Position numbers and translations under genes: made by a program. A DNA stretch of 64,000 nt from IMG/VR virus record IMGVR_UViG_3300022698_000267, positions 101,575 through 165,574 of that record. One strand, given 5' to 3'. Source of the stretch: a virus. The notes beneath the pieces are model-generated. The model made no database searches. It worked only from the letters and a program-made list of their open reading frames with translations, and was not told the origin of the DNA. Positions 38,040 to 44,624 of the stretch are shown here, piece by piece (within the stretch, counting starts at the first letter, position 1; every line of letters begins with the position of its first letter).

Positions 38040-38186
38040 ATGAAACCTACTAAATTCCTTTGTTCCAATGCCAAAGATTTTTGTTGTGGAAAAGCTAACA
38101 AGTTGACCATGAAAGGTGTCATTCGGGCCATTTGTAAGAAAGAAGCCAAGATCGAAATCAAAGAACAGTTGGTGGAAGATAAGTAA
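38040..38186 (+). CDS. Small basic Cys protein
   Basis: 48 residues, CGGAGGAAAG ribosome site. Four Cys (FLCSNAKDFCCGKANK and AICKK). Its TAA is directly followed by tRNA-Tyr. Unassigned. Confidence 0.66.
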   Translation: MKPTKFLCSNAKDFCCGKANKLTMKGVIRAICKKEAKIEIKEQLVEDK

Positions 38187-38187
38187 T

Positions 38188-38274
38188 GGGTCGGTGTGCT
38201 TAGTGGCGAGAGCAGCGGACTGTAAATCCGTGACAAATGAAACATCGTGGGTTCGACTCCCACCCGGCCCTCCA
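38188..38274 (+). tRNA. tRNA-Tyr(GUA)
   Basis: Class II with long variable arm. Acceptor GGGTCGG/CCGGCCC, anticodon loop CTGTAAA, discriminator T in place of A, encoded CCA. Confidence 0.93.
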
Positions 38275-38292
38275 CTTAACTAGGAGAACAAA

Positions 38293-38466
38293 ATGAGTGT
38301 TTCTATTAAACTTACGGAAAAAGAGCATTTTGATGTTATCAGACCTTTTACATCTATCATCGTTCCTGGAATGCGATATATTGGACAATGGTCTGGCGGT
38401 CCAATCGTTAAATTTGATGAAGAATCAGAATCTTACAAAAGATTTCTTGAATTACATGAGGGGTAG
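38293..38466 (+). CDS. Small hypothetical protein
   Basis: 57 residues; the TAACTAGGAGAACAAA motif abuts the ATG. Beta/alpha (SIIVPGMRYIGQWSGGPIVK). Ends with tandem stops TAG-TAA, a safeguard consistent with TAG readthrough in this phage. Unassigned. Confidence 0.68.
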   Translation: MSVSIKLTEKEHFDVIRPFTSIIVPGMRYIGQWSGGPIVKFDEESESYKRFLELHEG

Positions 38467-38469
38467 TAA

Positions 38470-38736
38470 ATGCACTTTTATCATATAGCTTCTTCAGAAG
38501 ATGCATTGGCCTATTTGCTAGATTGTACTTTGGCTACTGTGGAAACAATGGCTGAAAAGAAGAGGATTCCTAAGTATGAATATGAACGTCATGTTGGAAT
38601 AGCACAGAGGAATTTGGAATTGTGTAGGAAGTTCGATTGTAATATTGCTGGAACCAGAGGACAGAAGGTGATGGAAGAGTTTAATGGTGATGTTTCAGAA
38701 TATGGACTTTCTATTCAAATACAAACTAATACTTGA
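38470..38736 (+). CDS. Hypothetical protein, paralogue of 37603
   Basis: 88 residues. SSEDALAYLLDCTLATVETM aligns with the 37603 product; the C-terminal third differs. GAGGGGTAGTAA upstream. The next promoter overlaps its stop. Function unknown. Confidence 0.72.
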   Translation: MHFYHIASSEDALAYLLDCTLATVETMAEKKRIPKYEYERHVGIAQRNLELCRKFDCNIAGTRGQKVMEEFNGDVSEYGLSIQIQTNT

Positions 38737-38761
38737 CAAAACCTTTCAAATACACTATAAT
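38733..38761 (+). promoter_or_regulatory. Promoter for the 38.8-39.1 kb structured RNA
   Basis: TTGACA, 17-bp spacer, TATAAT. No SD or reading frame follows within 500 nt, so it appears to transcribe a non-coding RNA. Confidence 0.83.
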
Positions 38762-38767
38762 AGTATA

Positions 38768-39115
38768 AGAAGTTGGAATTTTTGTTCTTTGAAAAAGGAA
38801 GTTAAGCTGGAGAAAGCGACAATTGTGAAACGATGCACTTAGAGTCGAAGTAGCTTTGCAGCTTTAATTGATGGGATTCCCCCGGTTAGACCCCCTTGTC
38901 CGTCCACAACTGGTGGACGCGGCGGCTGACGGTCCTGGATGAAGAACAGCCGCCCTTTTTGGGTTCCGGGAATTGCTGGAATTTGCCAGTGTATAAAGCG
39001 GTTTTGGTTCTGAAGCCCAACGGTACCCATACGTGAATATGATAAGACATCCGGAGTCTTAACTTAATGAACAAGTCAAATAATTGGCCTCCAGTTTAAC
39101 TTCCTTTTTGAATGA
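38768..39115 (+). ncRNA. Large structured RNA with 21-bp terminal helix
   Basis: About 340 nt with its own promoter. The 5' arm 38792-38812 (starts AAAAAGGAAGTTAA) pairs with 39089-39109 (ends AACTTCCTTTTT) in 21 base pairs with one G-U. Inside: GTCCAC-AACTG-GTGGAC, GGCGGCTG/CAGCCGCC (18-nt loop), CTGG-AATTTG-CCAG and AAGAC/GTCTT hairpins. The 3' arm ends in five T, so it may double as terminator. A TAACTTAATGAACAAG motif lies at 39060. It lacks RNase P and tmRNA signatures that I can recognise; tRNA-Met follows 15 nt later. Confidence 0.75.
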
Positions 39116-39123
39116 ACAATTAT

Positions 39124-39198
39124 CGCGGGTTAGCCAAGAGGTAAGGCACCAGACTCATATTCTGGAGATCGTGGGTTCGATTCCCACACCCGCAACCA
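39124..39198 (+). tRNA. tRNA-Met(CAU) with C1-A72 mismatch
   Basis: Acceptor CGCGGGT/ACCCGCA leaves a C1 x A72 mismatch, the hallmark of bacterial initiator tRNA. Anticodon loop CTCATAT. The anticodon stem CCAGA/TCTGG lacks the three G-C pairs of true initiators. Encoded ACCA. Could also be an Ile2 tRNA. Confidence 0.88.
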
Positions 39199-39244
39199 AA
39201 TTTTTATACCTTCATTAAAATTCTCAAAAATCAGTAAATAATAC

Positions 39245-39273
39245 TTGACTTTTATTTCTAGATATTATATAAT
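39245..39273 (+). promoter_or_regulatory. Promoter for 39310
   Basis: TTGACT, 17-bp spacer, TATAAT; AAATAATAC upstream. Confidence 0.82.
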
Positions 39274-39309
39274 ATTGGAAATAAAAGTTAGTCATCATGG
39301 AGAATTTAA

Positions 39310-39468
39310 ATGACAAAACAATCAAAGATTATGGTGACAATGCGGGTTCAGAAAACAATTGCCTTTGAAAATTTTGAAGACGATTATGTTGGTCAATTGA
39401 ATGAGATGATTGGTCAATTGAATAATCTGGGTTACGCAGTTGATGTTGAGTCAGAAGATGATGTTTAA
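39310..39468 (+). CDS. Small hypothetical protein
   Basis: 52 residues, CATGGAGAATT upstream. Beta start (KIMVTMRVQKTIAFENF), acidic end. tRNA-Asp follows within 6 nt. Unassigned. Confidence 0.66.
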   Translation: MTKQSKIMVTMRVQKTIAFENFEDDYVGQLNEMIGQLNNLGYAVDVESEDDV

Positions 39469-39473
39469 TATGC

Positions 39474-39552
39474 AGTCCCTTAGTCTAGTCTGGTCTATGA
39501 CGCCAGCCTGTCACGCTGGAGATCGCGGGTTCAAATCCCGTAGGGACTGCCA
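39474..39552 (+). tRNA. tRNA-Asp(GUC)
   Basis: Acceptor AGTCCCT/AGGGACT, anticodon stem CCAGC/GCTGG with loop CTGTCAC, encoded GCCA. Confidence 0.94.
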
Positions 39553-39559
39553 AAACCTT

Positions 39560-39637
39560 GGACCCTTAGACCAAAATGGTAAAGGTCATGGGACTTTCAA
39601 TCCCATAACGCGGGTTCAATTCCCGCAGGGTCTACCA
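39560..39637 (+). tRNA. tRNA-Glu(UUC)
   Basis: Acceptor GGACCCT/AGGGTCT, anticodon stem TGGGA/TCCCA with loop CTTTCAA, encoded ACCA. Confidence 0.94.
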
Positions 39638-39639
39638 TA

Positions 39640-39648
39640 ATACTAAAA
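39640..39648 (+). promoter_or_regulatory. ATACTAAAA motif before 39658
   Basis: Directly follows tRNA-Glu and precedes the small basic gene at 39658. Confidence 0.35.
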
Positions 39649-39657
39649 GGGTTTTGT

Positions 39658-39837
39658 ATGAGCACATTAGATCCTTTCTTACGTTTGGCAGAAGATTCTT
39701 TATACATGTTAAGAGATCGATCTAGATTGGGAGTAGATATGATGAACATACGAACTGACTCACCTACACATAAGAAAAACATTAAGAAGAAATGCAAACG
39801 GAAGATTGTTAAAGCATCACGAAGAAGGAATCGTTAA
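39658..39837 (+). CDS. Small basic protein
   Basis: 59 residues. The last 28 are strongly basic (HKKNIKKKCKRKIVKASRRR), suggesting nucleic-acid binding. No strong SD (AAAGGG). Ends 6 nt before tRNA-Ala. Unassigned. Confidence 0.62.
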   Translation: MSTLDPFLRLAEDSLYMLRDRSRLGVDMMNIRTDSPTHKKNIKKKCKRKIVKASRRRNR

Positions 39838-39843
39838 CTAAAT

Positions 39844-39920
39844 GGGTCGCGTAGCTCAGTTGGGAGAGCGTCTGCCCTGCAAGCAGAAGGTCCCGGGTTC
39901 GAGCCCCGGCCGATCCACCA
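39844..39920 (+). tRNA. tRNA-Ala(UGC) with bulged acceptor stem
   Basis: Anticodon stem TCTGC/GCAGA, loop CCTGCAA, encoded ACCA. The acceptor GGGTCG-C-G pairs with CCGATCC only if one C is bulged; G3-U70, the alanine identity pair, is present. Confidence 0.9.
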
Positions 39921-39939
39921 TCAAAAAAAGGATAAGATT

Positions 39940-40380
39940 ATGGGTATTAAAAGAATTTTATTTCTACCAATCTTATTCCTGTCTTTAGTACTTCCCTTCA
40001 AAGTTTATTCTGCAGATTCCATATATGTTACTGGTTCTCATGAATTTGAACCATTAGATTACATAACCTACTTTGGAACAACAGACAAGACAATTACAAT
40101 GGCATGGGATGCAGCAGAAAATGCGGTAAAATACGATATTCGTTTGTATCATGTAGAACAACATGTTTATCTTAAGTATGGATATGTAGAAGGTTTACAA
40201 GTTTCTTTAAAACTTCCAAAGACAGGACACTATATTCCTGAGATAAGATCGGTTGGAACTACTGATGATCAGGTAAGTGAATGGGTAACTTCATTGACAG
40301 CGGGTACTGTCAATGGAGAGTTAAAACCCTGGTGGCTTTATGGTTACGTAGCACCACCAGGACCAATAATCATTAATTAG
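39940..40380 (+). CDS. Secreted Ig/FN3-like protein
   Basis: 146 residues, signal peptide MGIKRILFLPILFLSLVLPF then KVYSA|DS (cleavage about 25). The mature part is a beta sandwich: ITMAWDAAENAVKYDIRLYH is typical of fibronectin type III. Probably exported to periplasm or surface. The TAG stop lies in the SD of the next gene, which is another FN3-like protein. Confidence 0.75.
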   Translation: MGIKRILFLPILFLSLVLPFKVYSADSIYVTGSHEFEPLDYITYFGTTDKTITMAWDAAENAVKYDIRLYHVEQHVYLKYGYVEGLQVSLKLPKTGHYIPEIRSVGTTDDQVSEWVTSLTAGTVNGELKPWWLYGYVAPPGPIIIN

Positions 40381-40393
40381 GGAGGGTATTAAC

Positions 40394-40726
40394 ATGGCAA
40401 TAGTAAAGAAAGTAACATTATCATTTCCACCTTCAGGATCACCGGATGTTGTTGGTTATAATCTATACATCGTACCGGTCCCAGAGGTAGTGGATGAAAC
40501 TGGTGCAGATGGGAATTACATTGCAAATCCTTATGATTTGGGGAACACAACAAGTGTAGATTTGTCAACAATTCCAGGTATGACTACCAATGATGGGACT
40601 TACAACATTGGTGTAACAGCGGTTGATGATGCCGGCAATGAATCGTCAATGTCTGTAACAACAAATGTCCCTTTAGATTTTGCTGCCCCAGATGCCCCAG
40701 GCGAGCTTGTCATAACAAGGTCGTAA
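40394..40726 (+). CDS. FN3-like protein
   Basis: 110 residues, GGGAGGGTATT ribosome site. One fibronectin type III-like domain (PDVVGYNLYIVPVPE, TYNIGVTAVDDAGNESSMS), no signal peptide. Such domains often decorate phage tails or capsids. Paired with the exported FN3 protein upstream. Confidence 0.75.
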   Translation: MAIVKKVTLSFPPSGSPDVVGYNLYIVPVPEVVDETGADGNYIANPYDLGNTTSVDLSTIPGMTTNDGTYNIGVTAVDDAGNESSMSVTTNVPLDFAAPDAPGELVITRS

Positions 40727-40815
40727 ATAAAGTTCTGGGAGTGTTTTGCAGCATATCTCATTTCATGGGGTTCTGTAAAAGGTAAAGAAAGAACAATCTA
40801 CTAAAATATCAGTAT

Positions 40816-40871
40816 ATGGCCGGATTAGGTCCGAGTAAAATCCCTTTCCTCCACCTAATCTGGCCATTTTA
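40816..40871 (+). terminator. 15-bp inverted repeat, terminator-like
   Basis: ATGGCCGGATTAGGT (40816-40830) pairs with ACCTAATCTGGCCAT (40853-40867), one G-U, 22-nt loop, then TTTT. The 90 bases before it hold nothing recognisable. Confidence 0.65.
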
Positions 40872-40885
40872 ACTAAGGGAACAAA

Positions 40886-41383
40886 ATGGATCTTTTAGAA
40901 ACTCTTGAATTTATTAAAGAGGCTCATAAGGGACAGGTAGATAAAGCAGGTAAACCTTATTGGAAACATCCATATTCCGTTAGAATTCTTCTTGGTCCTA
41001 ATGCAACGTTCGAAGAACAACAATTAGCTTTGTTACATGATATTCTGGAAGATACGAAATGGACTGCAGAAGATTTGCTAACTCATGGTATTTCAAAAGA
41101 AGTTGTAGAAGCTCTAATTATCATCAGTAAACCTGAGGAAATGACTTTAACATACATGGATTGGATTCGCAGTATCATAGATACTAACAACGAATTAGCT
41201 ATAAAAGTAAAGTATGCAGACCTTATGCATAATTCATTTCCTTGGAGAATTGAACAATTGCCTGTAGAAGAACAGAGTATTGCTAAGCGTTACGATAGAG
41301 CGAAGAAGTTAATTGATAAATGGATAATAAGTAATAACAATCAAGATCCTGGTTGGAATTATTTATTGGATGTGACTGTGTAG
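40886..41383 (+). CDS. HD-domain small alarmone hydrolase (MESH1/SpoT-like)
   Basis: 165 residues. AHKGQVDKAGKPYWKHPYSV (about 12-31) and LALLHDILEDTKWTAEDLL (about 48-66) hold the HD metal motif of SpoT/MESH1 hydrolases, and KVKYADLMHN (about 110-119) gives the last Asp. No synthetase domain. Likely degrades (p)ppGpp, blunting the stringent response during infection (inference). TAACTAAGGGAACAAA abuts the ATG. TAG stop overlaps the first base of tRNA-Met. Confidence 0.83.
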   Translation: MDLLETLEFIKEAHKGQVDKAGKPYWKHPYSVRILLGPNATFEEQQLALLHDILEDTKWTAEDLLTHGISKEVVEALIIISKPEEMTLTYMDWIRSIIDTNNELAIKVKYADLMHNSFPWRIEQLPVEEQSIAKRYDRAKKLIDKWIISNNNQDPGWNYLLDVTV

Positions 41384-41459
41384 GGCCTGTAGCTCAGTTG
41401 GCTAGAGCCCCCGGCTCATAACCGGATGGTCAAAGGTTCGAATCCTTTCAGGCCCACCA
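41383..41459 (+). tRNA. tRNA-Met(CAU), second CAU tRNA
   Basis: Acceptor GGGCCTG/CAGGCCC, anticodon stem CCCGG/CCGGA-type with loop CTCATAA, encoded ACCA. Met or Ile2 (lysidine-modified) cannot be told apart by eye. Confidence 0.92.
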
Positions 41460-41478
41460 AAATAAATTCAAATAGTAC

Positions 41479-41507
41479 TTGACAAATCCTCTCATTTATA
41501 CTATAAT
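41479..41507 (+). promoter_or_regulatory. Cassette promoter for 41547
   Basis: TTGACA, 17-bp spacer, TATAAT; TTCAAATAGTAC upstream. Confidence 0.86.
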
Positions 41508-41546
41508 AGATAGTACGATAAGAGGATTTTTCATGAGGGGACTAAA

Positions 41547-42158
41547 ATGGATCAATTGAAAGTAGATGAATTAAAGACAGTCGAAACTTACCGGAAAGAC
41601 AAATGTGCATGGTTTTGTTCGAAAAGAGATCCTTACTGGGAACTATCGAATATTGCTGCAATACCGGTTGTTTTTGGAGCAATAACGTGTAATTCTTCGG
41701 AACAACTTTATCAGGCTACCAAATATGACTGGGATGTTGAATGTCTTCCCGAAGATGCTAAACCTGGAACTGATCCTAATGTGAAAAGAAGGATTCTGGC
41801 GGCGAAAAATGCTATGGGTTCTAAGATGACACAGAAGTGTGCTGTAAAAGCTGGTCTAGTTCGGAGGGATTGGTATGCTCCAGAAGAGATGAGAATACAT
41901 ACAATGCTTTGGGTCCTGGAATTAAAATTGTGGAATAACAAAGATACGTTTGGAGCGGTCCTTAAAAGCACTGGTGATTTGCCAATCGTTGAGAAGTCTC
42001 GTAAGGATAATTTCTGGGGAGCTATTCCTATGGGTATAGGGAATATGATTGGTTGTAACATATTGGGTAAACTTCTAACTATTTTGCGTGACGAAAAATT
42101 TGATAAAGTTTTGAAAGGCACTTTTACTTACCCAATGGACGGTCTTTTTCTCCTGTAA
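41547..42158 (+). CDS. NADAR (YbiA-like) domain protein
   Basis: 203 residues. Family motifs: WELSNIAAIPV, SSEQLYQATKYD, a Met/Trp-rich middle (WYAPEEMRIHTMLWVLELK) and STGDLPIVEKSRKDNFWG. NADAR proteins process ADP-ribose derivatives; some remove ADP-ribose from guanine in DNA, others act as RibX-like N-glycosidases. With two ADP-ribosyltransferases and an ADP-ribosylglycohydrolase in the window, an eraser role is attractive but inferred. AGGGGACTAAA precedes the ATG. Confidence 0.87.
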   Translation: MDQLKVDELKTVETYRKDKCAWFCSKRDPYWELSNIAAIPVVFGAITCNSSEQLYQATKYDWDVECLPEDAKPGTDPNVKRRILAAKNAMGSKMTQKCAVKAGLVRRDWYAPEEMRIHTMLWVLELKLWNNKDTFGAVLKSTGDLPIVEKSRKDNFWGAIPMGIGNMIGCNILGKLLTILRDEKFDKVLKGTFTYPMDGLFLL

Positions 42159-42186
42159 AATAATTTAAAAAAGTTGTAAATAATAC

Positions 42187-42215
42187 TTGACAAAACCTCT
42201 AAAATCTGTTATACT
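42187..42215 (+). promoter_or_regulatory. Cassette promoter for 42258
   Basis: TTGACA, 17-bp spacer, TATACT; GACGTTGGGGAGAAC downstream. Confidence 0.86.
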
Positions 42216-42257
42216 ACCTTTAAGACGTTGGGGAGAACATTTAAATAAGGGGATAGA

Positions 42258-42368
42258 ATGAGATACGATACTTGGGAAGAAAAACGGTTGGATGAAGAAA
42301 TTGATCGTGAATGGTGGGAGAAAATGAAAGAAAATGTGAGAAAAGAGAAGGAGAAAAAAGAGAAGTAG
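42258..42368 (+). CDS. Small charged helical peptide
   Basis: 36 residues, nearly all charged (EEIDREWWEKMKENVRKEKE), one long helix. AAGGGGATAGA before the ATG, TAG stop, hairpin terminator after. Similar in style to the 23253 peptide. Role unknown. Confidence 0.62.
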   Translation: MRYDTWEEKRLDEEIDREWWEKMKENVRKEKEKKEK

Positions 42369-42374
42369 TTATAT

Positions 42375-42390
42375 GGGGGGTTCGCCCCCC
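42375..42390 (+). terminator. TTCG-loop hairpin terminator
   Basis: GGGGGG-TTCG-CCCCCC after the 42258 peptide. Confidence 0.75.
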
Positions 42391-42456
42391 AATTAAATCG
42401 TTAACTATAAGAACAAAGAAAGGGGGGGCTTATTATGCGCTATTGCTAAATTCTTC

Positions 42457-42484
42457 TAACTAAATGAACAAAATACTAAAACAT
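42457..42484 (+). promoter_or_regulatory. Composite motif ahead of GC-rich RNA
   Basis: TAACTAAATGAACAAA (42457-42472) is joined directly to ATACTAAAACAT (42473-42484). The same two motifs are adjacent at 47916-47938. Suggests one regulatory unit, possibly a promoter read by the phage sigma factor. Confidence 0.45.
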
Positions 42485-42825
42485 AAAGTGTATGGGGCAT
42501 AAGACCCCCGCTTTGCCGGCCAGCGCCCCTGGAACAGAATAAGATCGGGCGCCTAATGACCGGCCTGCCGGCCTAGTTGGGATGGGCCAATAATACATCC
42601 CCTTTTAATACATAGATATGGGCCTCAACGGGGGTGGGCACCCCATAGATTAAACTAGTGGGCCGGGAGGTGCCAATGCTAAAAGTGACTTTAAAAAGCG
42701 CTTGCTTGCATATCAGGCGCTGAGACATAAATGTTTAAATATGCATTTACGTTATTATAAAAGTTCGCTTATCACAGAGAAAAGAAAGGGGTGCCGGCAA
42801 GGTCGACACCCCTTTTTCTTTCTCG
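42485..42825 (+). ncRNA. GC-rich structured RNA with intrinsic terminator
   Basis: About 340 nt without a gene and much richer in GC than the genome. CTTTGCCGGC (42511-42520) pairs with GCCGGCAAGG (42793-42802), a long-range helix; GCGCCC/GGGCGC and GGGGT-GGGC-ACCCC are local stems. It ends in a terminator, GAAAGGGGTG with CACCCCTTTTTC, whose loop is the long-range partner. No known family recognised. The transglutaminase-like gene begins just after. Confidence 0.7.
42783..42822 (+). terminator. Intrinsic terminator of the GC-rich RNA
   Basis: AGAAAGGGGTG pairs with CACCCCTTTTTCT; T-run is part of the stem's 3' side. Confidence 0.82.
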
Positions 42826-42839
42826 ACAAAACATTATGT

Positions 42840-43379
42840 ATGTTAACAAGACAAGTAAAAGATCGTTACCCTTATGGTGCTCCTAATCCTAAACCACTTC
42901 CACAATGGTTTTATAAACTGGATCTGGACCGTTTTAACATCCTTGTTCGTAAACCTGTTGATGTTGTTAACTTTGTGATCGAACATATGATATATACTAC
43001 GGATCAAGAAGCTCATCAAGTTCCTGAGTATTGGTTACAAAGTCCAGAAGATATATACACATGGTTATTTGATAAGAGAATGGATGATTGTGATGGTTCA
43101 GCTATTACAGTGGCAAGTATATTGTATAGTCTTGGTAACCCTCACGTTCGTTTGGCATTAGGATATTATGGAAACGATGCTTATGCTAATACAAAAGTAT
43201 TTCAGATGAACCATGCTTATTGTTTACTAGAGATTGGTCCTAGTAAATACAAATTATTAGATGCAGTAGGTGATAGACCTGTAGAGTGGTTAGAGGACAT
43301 TGATTTTTGCCCTCTTTACCATACAATGATCAGTGCATCGGCAGATGGTAGAGTTTGGTATCATAATTCTTGGGTGTGA
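42840..43379 (+). CDS. Transglutaminase-like cysteine protease-fold protein
   Basis: 179 residues from ATG 42840; the longer frame would run through the GC-rich RNA. MDDCDGSAITVASIL (about 82-96) carries the nucleophilic Cys, NHAYCLLEI (about 124-132) the His and LLDAVGD (about 139-145) the Asp of the transglutaminase-like triad. Peptidase, amidase or cross-linking activity is possible. No clear SD; overlapped at its end by the lipoprotein gene's upstream region. Confidence 0.75.
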   Translation: MLTRQVKDRYPYGAPNPKPLPQWFYKLDLDRFNILVRKPVDVVNFVIEHMIYTTDQEAHQVPEYWLQSPEDIYTWLFDKRMDDCDGSAITVASILYSLGNPHVRLALGYYGNDAYANTKVFQMNHAYCLLEIGPSKYKLLDAVGDRPVEWLEDIDFCPLYHTMISASADGRVWYHNSWV

Positions 43380-43381
43380 TA

Positions 43382-43576
43382 ATGAAAAGATTTATACTTG
43401 TCCTCTCATTCCTGTTCTTAGTTAGTTGTGCTAGCAGTACTGGTGTTGCTAATAGGGATATTGGTAAGATTCAGAGTCAGTTGGTTACTTTAACCGTCGA
43501 GTGTGAAAAAGGTTATCAACCTTCCTGTGATAAAATACCCTCCAAAAAGCAAGAACTTCAAAAATTACTTCAATAA
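43382..43576 (+). CDS. Small lipoprotein
   Basis: 64 residues. MKRFILVLSFLFLVSCASST is a signal peptide with lipobox LVSC (Cys16), so it should be lipidated by Lgt/LspA in a Gram-negative host. The mature part has two more Cys. Could be an outer-membrane spanin or a superinfection-exclusion lipoprotein; no evidence decides. Confidence 0.78.
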   Translation: MKRFILVLSFLFLVSCASSTGVANRDIGKIQSQLVTLTVECEKGYQPSCDKIPSKKQELQKLLQ

Positions 43577-43580
43577 GTAC

Positions 43581-43609
43581 TTGACATTTTCTCTACAATC
43601 CTATATAAT
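43581..43609 (+). promoter_or_regulatory. Promoter giving a leaderless mRNA
   Basis: TTGACA, 17-bp spacer, TATAAT. The ATG at 43616 begins 7 nt after the -10 box, at the expected transcription start. Confidence 0.83.
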
Positions 43610-43615
43610 AGATAT

Positions 43616-43879
43616 ATGATATGGGATAGAGCACAAGCAAAACAATATTTAAAGTCAATAGAATCTTTACTGCTTTCTCAAGGATATACAGCGGAAGTGG
43701 TTGGTTCAGTGGATAAAATCGGACATTCAGACCATGATTTAGATATTCTTCTGATTCCGGTTAGAGAAGATTACACTTTCGAATATCTGTATGAGTTTTG
43801 GAAAGGTGATTTTTTTGGTTCTTGTTATACAATGGCTGATGATCAAGGAAGAATGATAGATATATTCTTCGAGGAGTAG
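43616..43879 (+). CDS. Minimal nucleotidyltransferase-like protein
   Basis: 87 residues. VVGSVDKIGHSDHDLDILLI (about 28-47) matches the NTase GS...GxSDxDLD motif with two metal Asp, and GRMIDIFF supplies the third Asp near the end. This is the size of MNT-type nucleotidyltransferases known in toxin-antitoxin pairs, but no HEPN partner is adjacent. There is no leader or SD: the promoter predicts transcription starting at the ATG. Confidence 0.75.
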   Translation: MIWDRAQAKQYLKSIESLLLSQGYTAEVVGSVDKIGHSDHDLDILLIPVREDYTFEYLYEFWKGDFFGSCYTMADDQGRMIDIFFEE

Positions 43880-43884
43880 ATATT

Positions 43885-44007
43885 ATGGGAAAAAAGAAAG
43901 ATAAATCATATAAAATACTAAAAGTAAGGGGACAGTTGTTACCACCAAATAAGGCCCATAAATCTAAGAAGGTTTATGATAGAAAGAAGTTAAAGTCATT
44001 CAATTAA
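43885..44007 (+). CDS. Small basic peptide
   Basis: 40 residues, very Lys-rich (MGKKKDKSYKILKVRGQLLP). TCGAGGAG upstream. Follows the NTase gene by 5 nt. Likely nucleic-acid or ribosome binding; unassigned. Confidence 0.6.
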   Translation: MGKKKDKSYKILKVRGQLLPPNKAHKSKKVYDRKKLKSFN

Positions 44008-44021
44008 CAGGAGTGAACAAA

Positions 44022-44624
44022 ATGTCTTATTGGGAAGCTATTAAGAATTTTTGGAATAATGTTTTGGGTGTAAAAGAGGAATTCTATTCAGTAGATGCAT
44101 TAGATCAACTTACTAAAGAGCTTGATGTGCCTGATTCAGAGGTAAAAACGTTACGTTCTAATCTTTCAAGCTATCTGAGTAGACTTGAAAAGAAAGGTAT
44201 TTGTGAAGTGCAAAGAAACGCCTCTAGAAGGAATTTTGTTTTCAAAAAATTGGCTAACGACGACAATTTGAGAGGTAAGAGAACGCACAGAAAAATAAAT
44301 AAAAAGGCAAATAAAAAGATCATACATGTATATGAACCCATACAAAAGGAAGAAGCTGATTTAACAGATGTAACAGCTTTGGAGCTTGGAAATTCTATAA
44401 TCTCCCTCATTAAAAATTTTGAGAGGCGTTTAAAAGCAAAGGACGCTGAGTTATCTGCTCGTTCTGAGGAGATTCGAGATCTTGTTGAGCGTAACAGTGA
44501 TTTGGAAAGACAAGTTCGAAAGTGCAAAGAACGTATTCTGGAATTAAATAACAGTAACATGAAAAAGACTGGGAAAACTATTAATCTACATGCTTTGCAA
44601 CAGATAGTAAAAGGAGCAAGTTAA
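44022..44624 (+). CDS. Winged-helix-like and coiled-coil protein
   Basis: 200 residues from ATG 44022 (AGGAG 8 nt upstream; the in-frame GTG at 44013 overlaps it). Residues about 20-75 (LTKELDVPDSEVKTLRSNLS, LSRLEKKGICEVQRN) look like a winged helix, a basic linker follows, and about 130-185 is a coiled coil. Possibly a DNA-binding regulator. TAATG overlap with the SLOG gene. Confidence 0.72.
   Translation: MSYWEAIKNFWNNVLGVKEEFYSVDALDQLTKELDVPDSEVKTLRSNLSSYLSRLEKKGICEVQRNASRRNFVFKKLANDDNLRGKRTHRKINKKANKKIIHVYEPIQKEEADLTDVTALELGNSIISLIKNFERRLKAKDAELSARSEEIRDLVERNSDLERQVRKCKERILELNNSNMKKTGKTINLHALQQIVKGAS

Noticed and set aside
38886-39074. Minus-strand frames across the 38.8-39.1 kb RNA
   Set aside because: No SD, and they lie inside a strongly base-paired region with a plus-strand promoter.
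38768-39115. RNase P RNA or tmRNA as identity of the structured RNA
   Set aside because: No recognisable conserved RNase P core, no tRNA-like domain or tag reading frame.
42702-42839. Upstream extension of the transglutaminase-like gene
   Set aside because: It would translate the terminator of the GC-rich RNA and adds residues unlike the family.
43908-43918. ATACTAAAAG inside the 43885 peptide
   Set aside because: It is in frame as coding sequence (K-I-L-K), so probably a chance match to the motif.
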